From CAYONP01 sp964405335 (lineage in GTDB: Bacteria > Armatimonadota > UBA10988), in contig CAYONP010000025.1 of NCBI GenBank assembly GCA_964405335.1, positions 1-61,307 on the forward strand: a DNA stretch of 61,307 bases, read 5' to 3'. Made by a program: the position numbers and the translations under genes. Positions 8,675 through 16,871 of the stretch are shown in pieces. The notes below the pieces were generated by a model. The model was not told where the DNA came from and did no database searches. It saw nothing but the letters and a program-made list of their open reading frames with translations. The stretch's first letter is position 1; each line of letters opens with the position of its first letter.

Positions 8675-9349
8675 TCACACCGATGGGTCGACTTTGCGCG
8701 GCCGGCCCGGCCGGCGGACCCGCAGCGGGCGTCCCAGCAGGCGTTCGACGCGGGTGACGAAGGCCGCATCGCCGGCCGGCCGGCCGGTCATCGTCGCCCG
8801 CCGCACGGTCGCCTGCCGCTCCTCGTCGACCGGCTCGCGCAACCAGGCTCGCCAGTCGCCCACCACCTCGCGCAGCGGCGAGGGGACAGCCACCAACGGA
8901 TCGGCCCGGCCCATCACGTGCGCCGCGGCGCTGCTCCACCGATAGGCCTCGGGCTCGCTCACCAATCCGGCGCGCACGGGCATGAGCTCGACGTAGCGCA
9001 CCGCCTCGGCATGGTGTTCATCGTCCAACGGCGCCGAGTAGAACCGCCCCTGCCACACCCGGCCGCTCAATCGCAGCGCCTGGTTGACGTGCTGGGCGTA
9101 GCGCAGATGCACCGGGCCGAGGCAGGCGGCGAGCGACGACTCGGCTGCGGGCACGGCGACGAGATGGACCTGGTCGGCCAGCAGGCACCAGGCGTGGATG
9201 GCGACCTCGTGGCGGGCGGCATAGCCGGCGAGCAGTTCGAGGTATACTTGGCGGTCGGCGTGGCTGTGGAACACCGCCTCGCCGCGGTTGCCACGCTGCA
9301 TGACGTGGTGAGGTACACCGGGGACGATGACACGGGCGATGCGTGGCAT
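8675..9349 (-). CDS. REP-associated tyrosine transposase (RAYT, Y1-type) with altered HUH motif
   Basis: Member of the IS200-like Y1/HUH superfamily, domesticated relatives of which mobilise REP palindromes. Its 224 residues show the family N terminus (IVPGVPHHVMQRGNRGEAVF), the CLLADQVHLVAVP segment where HUH normally lies, and WQGRFYSAPLDD followed by RYVELMPVRAGLV and WSSAAAH. The catalytic Tyr119 is kept. The metal-binding His-x-His reads Gln60-Val-His62, so the first His is lost, and the usual Asn-Pro after the tyrosine is Met-Pro. Either this copy is impaired or it belongs to a variant subgroup. It sits alone between the efflux operon and hisD, and no terminal repeats are evident immediately around it. 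Confidence 0.87.
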   Translation of the reverse strand: MPRIARVIVPGVPHHVMQRGNRGEAVFHSHADRQVYLELLAGYAARHEVAIHAWCLLADQVHLVAVPAAESSLAACLGPVHLRYAQHVNQALRLSGRVWQGRFYSAPLDDEHHAEAVRYVELMPVRAGLVSEPEAYRWSSAAAHVMGRADPLVAVPSPLREVVGDWRAWLREPVDEERQATVRRATMTGRPAGDAAFVTRVERLLGRPLRVRRPGRPRKVDPSV

Positions 9350-9423
9350 GGGCGGAGCATACCGCCGCGATCCACCATCGTCAAGGGAATAGGGGTGACG
9401 TCCCTCGTTTGTTGGAGCGGGTG

Positions 9424-10710
9424 ATGCGCAGGTTCCATGCCGGGCGCGAGGCCGAGGCCGTGGCGGCGCTGCTCCGCCGTGATCCGTTCGTCGGCACCGA
9501 GGAGCAGGCCGAGGCGGCCGCGCGGATTGTCGCCGACGTGCGCGCCCGCGGCGATGCGGCGGTGCTGGAGTATACGCGCCGGTTCGACGCGCCGGAGATG
9601 GCGCTGGCGCAGCTCCGGGTCAGCGATACCGAACTCGAGGCGGCGCGCGCCGGCGTGGATCGCAGGTTCCTCCTCGCCCTCGGCACCGCGGCCGAAAACC
9701 TGCGCGACTTCCACCAGCGGATGGTCCGCCAGGATTGGCACCACACCCGGCCCGGCGGCGGCTGGGTCGGCCAGCGCTTCACGCCGGTCGACCGGGCCGG
9801 CATCTACGTTCCGGGCGGGCAGGCGGCGCTGCCCTCGAGCCTGCTCCACTGCTGCCTCCCAGCGCAGGTCGCCGGCGTGCGCGAGCTGGCGGTCTGCACG
9901 CCGCCGCAGCGCGACGGCTCGGGCGAGCCGCACATCCTCGCCGCCGCCTCGTTCATCGGCGTTAGCGAGGTCTACCTGATTGGCGGCGCGCAGGCAATCG
10001 CCGCCCTGGCTTACGGCACCGACACGGTCAAGGCCGTCGACCTGATCGCCGGGCCGGGCAGCCCGTACGTCAACCACGCTAAGCGGCTGTTGTTCGGCAC
10101 GGTTGGGATCGACAGCCTGGCCGGGCCGAGCGAGATCCTGATCGTCGCCGACGAGACGGCGCACCCGCTCCAAGTTGCCGCCGACCTGCTCAGCCAGGCC
10201 GAGCACAGCGCCGACGCGCGGGCGATCCTGCTCACGCCCAGCGCCGCGCTGGCCGAGCGGGTCGCGGCCGAGGTGGCCCGCCAGCTCGACGGACTGCCGA
10301 CCGCGGGCCGTGCCCGGGCGGCGCTCGAGGCGGTCGGCGGCATCGTCGTCTGCGATGACCTGGCGCAGGCGGTGGCGCTGGTCAACCAGTGCGCGCCGGA
10401 GCACCTCGAGCTGCTGGTCGCCGAGCCGATGCGGCTCCTGGCCGACATCCGTCATGCTGGGGCGATCTTCCTTGGCGCGCACAGTCCCGAGCCGCTGGGC
10501 GATTACGTTGCCGGCCCGAGCCACGTGCTGCCGACCGGCGGCACGGCGCGGTTCTCCTCGCCGCTGGGGGTCGATACTTTCCTCAAGCGGAGCAGTCTGA
10601 TTGCCTACAGCCCGGCGCTGCTGGCGAGCGAGGCCGAGGCGATTGTCAGCTTCGCCCGCGCCGAGGGGCTGGAGGCCCACGCCCGGAGCATCGAGGCGCG
10701 GGTCGACTGA
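9424..10710 (+). CDS. hisD: Histidinol dehydrogenase
   Basis: Catalyses the last two steps of histidine synthesis, from histidinol to histidine, using NAD and a zinc ion. The 428-residue product is full length. Family segments include RAGIYVPGG, GGAQAIAALAYGTDTV, the Rossmann-like AGPGSPYVNHAKRLLFG, SLAGPSEILIVADE, AEHSADARAILLT and the catalytic Glu326-His327 pair (CAPEHLELL). GPSHVLPTGGTARFSSPLGV provides the C-terminal substrate and metal-binding region. ATG 9424 has GGAG 6 bases upstream, while the in-frame GTG at 9421 is too close to it. hisB follows 12 bp later. Confidence 0.97.
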   Translation: MRRFHAGREAEAVAALLRRDPFVGTEEQAEAAARIVADVRARGDAAVLEYTRRFDAPEMALAQLRVSDTELEAARAGVDRRFLLALGTAAENLRDFHQRMVRQDWHHTRPGGGWVGQRFTPVDRAGIYVPGGQAALPSSLLHCCLPAQVAGVRELAVCTPPQRDGSGEPHILAAASFIGVSEVYLIGGAQAIAALAYGTDTVKAVDLIAGPGSPYVNHAKRLLFGTVGIDSLAGPSEILIVADETAHPLQVAADLLSQAEHSADARAILLTPSAALAERVAAEVARQLDGLPTAGRARAALEAVGGIVVCDDLAQAVALVNQCAPEHLELLVAEPMRLLADIRHAGAIFLGAHSPEPLGDYVAGPSHVLPTGGTARFSSPLGVDTFLKRSSLIAYSPALLASEAEAIVSFARAEGLEAHARSIEARVD

Positions 10711-10722
10711 ACGGAGCCCGAC

Positions 10723-11307
10723 ATGCCCCGCGAAGCCTCGTTGAGCAGGAAGACCGCCGAGACCGACATCGTGCTCAGCCTCGCGCTCGACGGTGGCGGG
10801 CGGAGCAGCATCGAGACGGGCGTCGGCTTTCTCGATCACATGCTGACCTTGTTCGCCCGCCACGGGCTGTTCGATCTCACGGTGACCTGCCGCGGCGACC
10901 GCGAGGTGGACGATCACCACAGCGTCGAGGATGTCGGCATCGTGCTCGGCCAGGCGCTGGTCGAGGCGCTGGGCGACAAGGCGGGCATCGCCCGCTATGG
11001 CAGTTTCTGCTGCCCAATGGACGAGGCGCTGGTGGCAGTCGACCTGGACCTGAGCGGCCGCCCCTACCTGGCCTACGGCCTGCGGCTCGACGGCAAGATC
11101 GGCAGCTTCGACGCGGAGCTGGTCCAGGAGTTCTGCCAGGCGCTGGCGACGCACGCGGCGATGAATCTGCACATCCGCCAGTTGGCGGGCAGCAACCGGC
11201 ACCATGTCGCCGAGGCAATGTTCAAGGCGCTGGCCCGCGCGCTGGACGCGGCGACGCGGGTCGACCCGCGGGTGTCGGGCGTGCCGTCGACCAAGGGGGT
11301 GTTGTAG
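10723..11307 (+). CDS. hisB: Imidazoleglycerol-phosphate dehydratase
   Basis: Dehydrates imidazole glycerol phosphate to imidazole acetol phosphate, the sixth step of histidine synthesis. The monofunctional 194-residue form has both metal-binding double-His motifs (DHHSVEDVGI and GSNRHHVAEAMFKA), as well as GVGFLDHMLTLFARHG near the N terminus and the typical ending STKGVL. It forms an operon with hisD. The remaining his genes are not in this window. Confidence 0.97.
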   Translation: MPREASLSRKTAETDIVLSLALDGGGRSSIETGVGFLDHMLTLFARHGLFDLTVTCRGDREVDDHHSVEDVGIVLGQALVEALGDKAGIARYGSFCCPMDEALVAVDLDLSGRPYLAYGLRLDGKIGSFDAELVQEFCQALATHAAMNLHIRQLAGSNRHHVAEAMFKALARALDAATRVDPRVSGVPSTKGVL

Positions 11308-11499
11308 CGCGAGGGTCAGTCGCCCTGCTTGGATCGCTGCGTCACGGTCTGCTCGTCAGCCTCGGCGACCGTCGTGGACCCATATGGCCGCAGCGCGGGC
11401 ACACCCGACCCGCCGCGCGGCGGCTTCGGGTCTGGCAGAGCGGCGCTGGGCTGATAGCCTCGCTCGATGCCGAAGGGCCGTCGCGCAGATACGGTGCGT
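11308..11499. other. Intergenic region downstream of hisB
   Basis: No supported gene. GC and codon pattern drop relative to hisDB, and the sequence looks like the edge of the atypical DUF6338 segment that follows. No hairpin with a T-run was found to terminate hisB. Confidence 0.4.
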
Positions 11500-12183
11500 T
11501 CAGTCGCCACGGCTCGGGTCCCCTTGGTCATAACGGCTGGCGGAGCCGAGATCGTTCCCGTGCTCGCCGCTCCGCTCCTCGGTACGAACGAAGAACTCCA
11601 CCGCCCAGAAGCTGTTGGCGCCCAGCAGGATCCCGGCGCTGTCAGTCACCGGCCGCAGGAAGTGTCCGTCGTCGCTCAGCTCCTAAACCTGCTGAAGATA
11701 GAGCTGTTCCTCGGCGGCAGACACCGAAGCCGACGACTGGTCGCCGTAGAATCCGCCGACCCGTCGGCCGTCTTTCAGGTGGACGATGACATGGTACTTC
11801 TGGCGGCGTCCGAAAACATCATCCCACGGCCGACGTACTGGCGGCACGATGTGGCGACTGATCGGTCTCAGCTTTGACAGAAAAACGAAGCCCATCGGCC
11901 ACAGCAGTGGCGGTACAACGCTCAGGGCCAGAGTCCATCGGAACTCGGGTGTCGCGGCGAAGCGCTCGAGCGACGCTGATCTCGCCGCGACGATTGCCGC
12001 AGGCACCAGCTTCCACGAGAACACCGCGAAGTTGAGCGCGCTGTAAGTTGCCGCATCAAACAGAGTGCGCGGGAACGCCCGATCATCGCCCGGCACGAGC
12101 AGATCATACACCTTTAGCGAAAGGAGGCCCGGCAGAATGGCGACCAGCCACAGGACGAATGCTAACGCATTGTCGAACGGCAT
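11500..12183 (-). pseudogene. DUF6338-family membrane protein interrupted by an in-frame TAG
   Basis: From ATG 12183 (GGGGAG about 7 bases upstream) the frame encodes 166 residues and stops at TAG 11683-11685. It resembles the DUF6338 family, whose function is unknown. It has a PGLLSLKVYDLLVPG start, three hydrophobic segments and a C-terminal domain with YHVIVHLKDGRRVGGFYGDQ and SAAEEQLYLQQV. Past the TAG the same frame continues with clearly coding sequence (ELSDDGHFLRPVTDSAGI, then FWAVEFF) for 60 codons to a TGA at 11500-11502. This is what the family's C terminus should look like. The TAG sits where a Trp codon (TGG) would fit. The gene is either inactivated, read through, or hit by a sequencing error. 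Confidence 0.72.
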
Positions 12184-12309
12184 CGGCGGCTCCCCGCAGG
12201 CGAGCGCAATCGGTTCGCGAGGTCTGGCCCATTCCCTGCTGACCAGGCAGGTCCCCCGCCCGCGACCCACAATGACTCCCAAGGCAACCACCACGCCCCG
12301 GAGCCCGCC

Positions 12310-12774
12310 ATGCGACTCCACATCAATCAGACCGAACACCGCCTGACCGTCGACCCCGACCGCAGCCTGCTCAGCATCCTGCGCGACGAACTCGGCCTGA
12401 CCGGCAGCAAGTACGGCTGCGGCGAAGGCGAGTGCGGGGCCTGTACCGTGCTGATCGACGGCCACCCGGTGCGCTCGTGCATCACTCCCGTCGGCGCGCT
12501 GGGCACCGCCCGGGTGACCACCATCGAGGGCCTCGGCACGCCCGAGGCGCTCCACCCGGTGCAGCAGGCCTTTCTCGACGACGACGCGCTGCAGTGCGGC
12601 TACTGCACGCCGGGGATGATCATGTCGGCCGCCGGCCTGCTCGCCGGCAACCCGAGCCCGTCGCGCGAGCAGATCGTCCGCGCGATGAACGGCAACCTCT
12701 GCCGCTGCGGCACCTACCAGCGAATCATCGCCGCCATCGAGCGCGCCGCCGAGGCGATGCGGGAGGGTTCGTGA
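12310..12774 (+). CDS. Molybdenum hydroxylase 2Fe-2S subunit (IorA/CoxS-like)
   Basis: Electron-transfer subunit of a xanthine oxidase-family hydroxylase, 154 residues. The plant-type ferredoxin cluster motif is KYGCGEGECGACTVLIDG with a fourth Cys in VRSC. The second cluster is formed by ALQCGYCTPGMI and NLCRCGTYQRI. The stop overlaps the next start (TGATG), so the two subunits are coupled. The pattern is closest to isoquinoline 1-oxidoreductase-type alpha subunits, but the substrate cannot be read from sequence. Confidence 0.94.
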   Translation: MRLHINQTEHRLTVDPDRSLLSILRDELGLTGSKYGCGEGECGACTVLIDGHPVRSCITPVGALGTARVTTIEGLGTPEALHPVQQAFLDDDALQCGYCTPGMIMSAAGLLAGNPSPSREQIVRAMNGNLCRCGTYQRIIAAIERAAEAMREGS

Positions 12775-14831
12775 TGAGCGACACCCAGTTCGAGCTGATT
12801 CCCGAGCAGAGCCGCGAGTTCGCCCTCGCCCGGCGTGAGCTGCTTGCCGCCGCCGGCGGCGTGGCCGTGCTGCTGGTCAGCCGGCCCGGCGAGGCGCAGC
12901 GCGGCGACGGCGAACCGCGCACGCTCGATGCCTGGCTGCAGATCGGCGGCGACGGCACGGTCACCGTTTTCACCGGCAAGGTCGAGGTGGGGCAGAACAT
13001 CCGCACCAGCCTGACCCAGGCGGTGGCCGAAGAGCTGCCCGTGCCGCCCGAGTCGATCCGCCTGGTCATGGGCGACACGGCGCGCGTGCCCTACGACCGC
13101 GGCACCTTCGGCAGCCGCACCACGCCGACCATGCTGCCCATCCTCCGCCGCGCCGGCGCCGCTGCGCGTGAGGCGCTGGCCGGCCTGGCCGCCGAGCGGT
13201 GGGGCGTCGAGGCCGCCGGCCTGAGCTGCGCCGACGGGCGGGTGCATCACGCCGGCTCGGGCCGCTCGGCAACCTTTGCCGAGCTGGCCGCCGGGCGCGA
13301 GCTGGTCCGCACCATCGACGACGCGCCGACCCGCGAGGCGCGCGACTGGACCGTCGCCGGGCGATCGCACGGCAAAGTCGCCGGGGCCGAGTCCGTCACC
13401 GGCCGGCACACCTACGCCTCGGATGTCAGCCGGCCCGAGATGCTGCACGGCAAGATCCTCCGCCCGGCCGGCTACGGCGCCACGCTGGGCGCGCTCGACG
13501 CGGTCGCGGCCGAGGCGCTGCCCGGCGTGGCCGTCGTTCGCGACGGCGAGTTCGTCGGCGTCACCGCGCCCGACCCGGCTGTCGCGGCCAAGGCGGTGGC
13601 GCTGCTCGACGCCGAGTGGACGGTGCCCGAGCAGTACGGCCGCGCCGAGCTGTTCGACCGGCTGCGCGCCGACGCCGAGCGCGGCGAGGCGCAGGTCGAC
13701 GGCGACCTGGCCGCCGGTCGCACGGCGGCCGAGGTGATCGTCGAGTCGACCTACACCATCGATTTCATCGCCCACGTGCCGCTCGAGCCGCGGGCGGCGG
13801 TGGCCGAATGGGACGACGGCAACCTGACCGTCTGGACCGGCACGCAGCGGCCGTTCGGCGTGCGCGAGGAGCTGTGCCGCGCGTTCGGCCTGCCCGACAC
13901 GCGGGTGCGGGTGCTGATGCCCGACACCGGCAGCGGCTACGGCGGCAAGCACACCGGCGATGCGGCGGTCGAGGCGGCGCGGCTGAGCCGTGCGGTCGGC
14001 CGGCCGGTGAAGGTCGCCTGGACGCGCGAAGAGGAGTTCGGCTGGGCCTACTTCCGCCCGGCCGGCGTGATCGACGTCCGCGCCGGCGCCACGCGCGACG
14101 GGCGGCTGACGCTCTGGGAGCACGACATCTACAACGCCGGCGGCGCTGGGCTGCGCACGCCCTATGAGGTGGCGAACCAGCGTCACCAGGCACACGGTAC
14201 GCGCTCGCCACTGCGGCAGGGCTCGTACCGGGCACTGGCGGCGACGGCCAACCTCTTCGGCCGCGAGACGCAGATGAGCCGGCTGGCCGCCGAACTCGGC
14301 CTCGATCCGCTCGAGCTGCGCTTGCGCAACTTGACCAACGACCGCCTGCGGGCGGTCTTCACGGCCGCCGCCGAGCGCTTTGGCTGGCCCGGCGACCTGC
14401 CCGAGGGCCATGCCGCGGGCATCGGCGGCGGCACCGAAAAGGGCGGCTATGTGGCCACCTGCGCCGAGGTGACCATCGACGGCGGTGAGATCCGCGTCGT
14501 CCGCGCGGTGACCGCCTTCGAGTGCGGCGCGGTGGTCAACCCGCGGCACCTGGAGAACCAGATCGAGGGTTCGGTGGTGATGGCCCTCGGCGGCGCGCTG
14601 TTCGAGCGCATCGATTTCGCCGACGGGCGCATCCTCAACGGCCGCATGTCGACCTACCGCGTGCCTCGCTTCATCGACCTGCCGGTGCTCGAGACGGTGC
14701 TGGTCAACCGCCTGGACCTGCCCTCGGCGGGCGCCGGCGAGACGCCGATGCTCGGCCTCGCCCCGGCAGTGGCGGCGGCGGCGGCGAGGCTGACCGGCCG
14801 CTGGCCGGCAGGGCTGCCGATGGGGGTGTGA
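12774..14831 (+). CDS. Molybdopterin-binding hydroxylase large subunit (IorB-like)
   Basis: Catalytic subunit carrying the molybdenum cofactor, 685 residues. A twin-arginine-like leader (LARRELLAAAGGVAVLLV) suggests export to the periplasm as a folded complex with the 2Fe-2S subunit, as in IorB-type enzymes. Visible segments include VFTGKVEVGQNIRTSLTQAV, LEPRAAVAEW, GYGGKHTGDAAVEAARLSR and the C-terminal GAGETPMLGLAPAVAAA, which carries the catalytic glutamate of the family. There is no FAD (CoxM-type) subunit and no cytochrome or MoCo chaperone gene nearby. Electrons therefore probably go to an acceptor encoded elsewhere. The substrate is unknown. Confidence 0.92.
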   Translation: MSDTQFELIPEQSREFALARRELLAAAGGVAVLLVSRPGEAQRGDGEPRTLDAWLQIGGDGTVTVFTGKVEVGQNIRTSLTQAVAEELPVPPESIRLVMGDTARVPYDRGTFGSRTTPTMLPILRRAGAAAREALAGLAAERWGVEAAGLSCADGRVHHAGSGRSATFAELAAGRELVRTIDDAPTREARDWTVAGRSHGKVAGAESVTGRHTYASDVSRPEMLHGKILRPAGYGATLGALDAVAAEALPGVAVVRDGEFVGVTAPDPAVAAKAVALLDAEWTVPEQYGRAELFDRLRADAERGEAQVDGDLAAGRTAAEVIVESTYTIDFIAHVPLEPRAAVAEWDDGNLTVWTGTQRPFGVREELCRAFGLPDTRVRVLMPDTGSGYGGKHTGDAAVEAARLSRAVGRPVKVAWTREEEFGWAYFRPAGVIDVRAGATRDGRLTLWEHDIYNAGGAGLRTPYEVANQRHQAHGTRSPLRQGSYRALAATANLFGRETQMSRLAAELGLDPLELRLRNLTNDRLRAVFTAAAERFGWPGDLPEGHAAGIGGGTEKGGYVATCAEVTIDGGEIRVVRAVTAFECGAVVNPRHLENQIEGSVVMALGGALFERIDFADGRILNGRMSTYRVPRFIDLPVLETVLVNRLDLPSAGAGETPMLGLAPAVAAAAARLTGRWPAGLPMGV

Positions 14832-15241
14832 GCGGACCCGTCGCCGCCATGGGATGAAGGTAGGGCCGCCTCGCCGAGGCGGCCGGCCCGTTCGGCGAAC
14901 GGGCCCTACCTGGCGGCCACGGCCGGGGGCATTCGACCATCGGACCGACGGCGACCCCGCCGGCTACGGTATGTGACCATTGGACCGCCGGCGTCCCCGC
15001 CGGCCACGGTAGGGCGCGCCATGCGCGCCGTCGCGAACGATGGACCGCCGACGTCCCCGCCGGCACCCGCGCGCAAGAGCGCGCCCTACACCGGCGCCGC
15101 GACCGGCCTTGGCGGCGTAGCGTGGACCGCCTGCGTCCCCGCCAGAACCCGCGCCGCGACCGGCCGTGGCGGCGAAGCATGGACCGCCGGCGTCCCCGCC
15201 AGAGCCCGCGCCGCGACCGGCCTTGGCGGGCACAGCCCGCC
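14832..15241. repeat. Composite inverted repeats and a 57-bp tandem repeat
   Basis: No gene. The first composite element (14860-14909) opens GTAGGG, closes CCCTAC, and contains the hairpins GGCCGCCTCGCCGAGGCGGC and GGCCCGTTCGGCGAACGGGC. A second (15009-15089) has the same ends around GCGCGCCATGCGCGC and GCGCGCAAGAGCGCGC. Between and after them the word TGGACCGCCGGCGTCCCCGC recurs about five times, the last two copies with a 57-bp period (15123 and 15180). The region ends in a GGCGGGCACAGCCCGCC hairpin whose flank CCCTAC supplies the stop codon of the next gene. Confidence 0.85.
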
Positions 15242-16726
15242 CTACAGAGCCGCCGCTTGCTCCACCGCGCGGCCGACAATCCGCTCGAGGAACTCGAACC
15301 GCCTTCGCCGGCGGGCCTGCTCGGCGCGCGACTGCTCGGCGGCGGCAACGTCCGCCTCGGCGCCGCGCAGGGTCGGAATCGGAACGAGGCGGCCGTTGAC
15401 CGACTGCCCCGGCGCGGGCCACTCGCCGGCGGTCACGATGGCCACGCCGGCTTCGCTCAGCAGCAACGTCTCGGCCAGATAGGCGCGCGGGTGCTGGACC
15501 GTCAGCGTCACGGCGCAGCCGGCGGCCAGGCGCGCCACCGAGGTGGGAGCGATCGGCTGCGAACCGGCGCCGTAGCCGCCCACGGCACCCGGCGACACGC
15601 GCGCGAACAGCCCGCCGGCGCCGAGCTCGTCGGCCCGCTGAGCGGCGGCGGCAAACAGCTCGCGCAGCGGCGCGCTGGCGGCCACCCGGCCGAGCAGGGT
15701 GGCGTAGACCGACCGCGCCACGCCATAGGCGTCGCTGACCAGCGGATCGGGCCGCAGCGCCACCGTCCGGCCGACGGTGGCCGACAGGCCCCAGCGCCCG
15801 GCGACGAGGTGGACCGCCGCGCCCGAGCCGAGCGGCACCTCGGCAGCGGGCGCCAGCCCGTCGCGGCGGAGCCGGTCGAGTGAGGTGACGCGCAGATCGA
15901 GGACCTCGGCACCGGCGGCAGTCAGGGCCGACTCGACGGCGCCGGCCAGTTCGGCCTCGGTCGCCTCGACGGCCAGCGCCTCGACCGCCTGATGCACCGC
16001 CGCCGCGGCGGCACGGCCCAGCCAGGTCAGTCGCTGCTGCTCGAAGGCGCTGAGCGACTGGCGCAGCGCGGTGATCTCGTCGGCCACATACTCGCTGCCG
16101 GGCCGGTGCTCATCGGCGGCGATGGTCCCGGTGCCGGCCAGCGCGCCGACGGCGCGGACCGGCGCCGACGGGTCGCGGCCGAGGTCCCAGCGGTAGGTGG
16201 TGGCGTGAATGGTAAGGCCACGAAGCGGCGCACGCGCGGCGGCGAGGATGTCGCTCGGCGCGACGACGAGCACCCGCGCGGGCAGCACCGCCAGCGCGGC
16301 CGGCGGCGCTCCGGCGGCGATCTGGTTGTCCTCGCCGGCGGTCAACCAGGCGTAGTTCTCGGGCCGACTGAGCAGCAGCGCGCCGCGGCGCGTGCGGAGC
16401 AGCCAGGCGCGGACCGCGGCCAGGTGCTCGTCGACGGCGGCCGCGCGGCCTGTCGGATCGGGCGGCTCGAGTGCCTCGGCCACGGTGATCGCCGGTCCGC
16501 TCGCCGGACCATCGGCCGCCGGCGCGGGCAGCTCGGGCACCGGGTCGAGGGCGGCGGGCTGTTCGGCCGCCTGCTCGGCGGGCTCGTCGGCTGGTTCCTG
16601 GGCCGGCGCGGGGGCGGGTCGCGGCGGGGGTGTGGCGGCGGGGGTGTCGGGCTCGTCGGGCGTGATCTTGCAGCCGGGCAGCAGGCCCAGCAGGGCGAGG
16701 CAGAGAGCCCAGCGGCAAGCGGCCAC
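15242..16726 (-). CDS. Predicted lipoprotein with degenerate M24 (creatinase/prolidase-like) fold
   Basis: The 494-residue product starts at GTG 16726, with GGAGG 6 bases upstream. It has a lipoprotein signal (LCLALLGLLPGC) followed by a Pro/Ala-rich linker to about residue 70. The next part resembles a creatinase N-domain (LLLSRPENYAWLTAGEDN). The rest follows the helical and strand order of M24 peptidases (DEITALRQSLSAFEQQRLTW, then SLDRLRRDGL and WGLSATVGRTV), but none of the five metal ligands is recognisable. I infer a surface or periplasmic pseudoenzyme. The stop TAG comes from the GTAGGG end of the adjacent repeat. The gene is divergent from the patatin-like gene, with 145 bp between the starts. 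Confidence 0.55.
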   Translation of the reverse strand: MAACRWALCLALLGLLPGCKITPDEPDTPAATPPPRPAPAPAQEPADEPAEQAAEQPAALDPVPELPAPAADGPASGPAITVAEALEPPDPTGRAAAVDEHLAAVRAWLLRTRRGALLLSRPENYAWLTAGEDNQIAAGAPPAALAVLPARVLVVAPSDILAAARAPLRGLTIHATTYRWDLGRDPSAPVRAVGALAGTGTIAADEHRPGSEYVADEITALRQSLSAFEQQRLTWLGRAAAAAVHQAVEALAVEATEAELAGAVESALTAAGAEVLDLRVTSLDRLRRDGLAPAAEVPLGSGAAVHLVAGRWGLSATVGRTVALRPDPLVSDAYGVARSVYATLLGRVAASAPLRELFAAAAQRADELGAGGLFARVSPGAVGGYGAGSQPIAPTSVARLAAGCAVTLTVQHPRAYLAETLLLSEAGVAIVTAGEWPAPGQSVNGRLVPIPTLRGAEADVAAAEQSRAEQARRRRRFEFLERIVGRAVEQAAAL

Positions 16727-16871
16727 GGACAGCCTCCGAACGGCTTGGCGCCTGGCGCGCCGGGGGTGAGGGTAGCACCGTCGCAGGCCGCCGTCAACGC
16801 ATTGACAAGCCGATCCGGCTCGATTAGACTCCGGTTCCCGAGCGGGTTTGCGGCGGGAGGAGATGCGTCGG

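Noticed and set aside
9067..11205. A 712-codon minus-strand frame over hisD and hisB
   Set aside because: It is antisense to two clearly identified enzymes and its composition is that of a shadow frame.
11683..11685. TAG recoding (stop reassigned to an amino acid)
   Set aside because: Other genes here, such as hisB, end in TAG, so a general reassignment is not supported.
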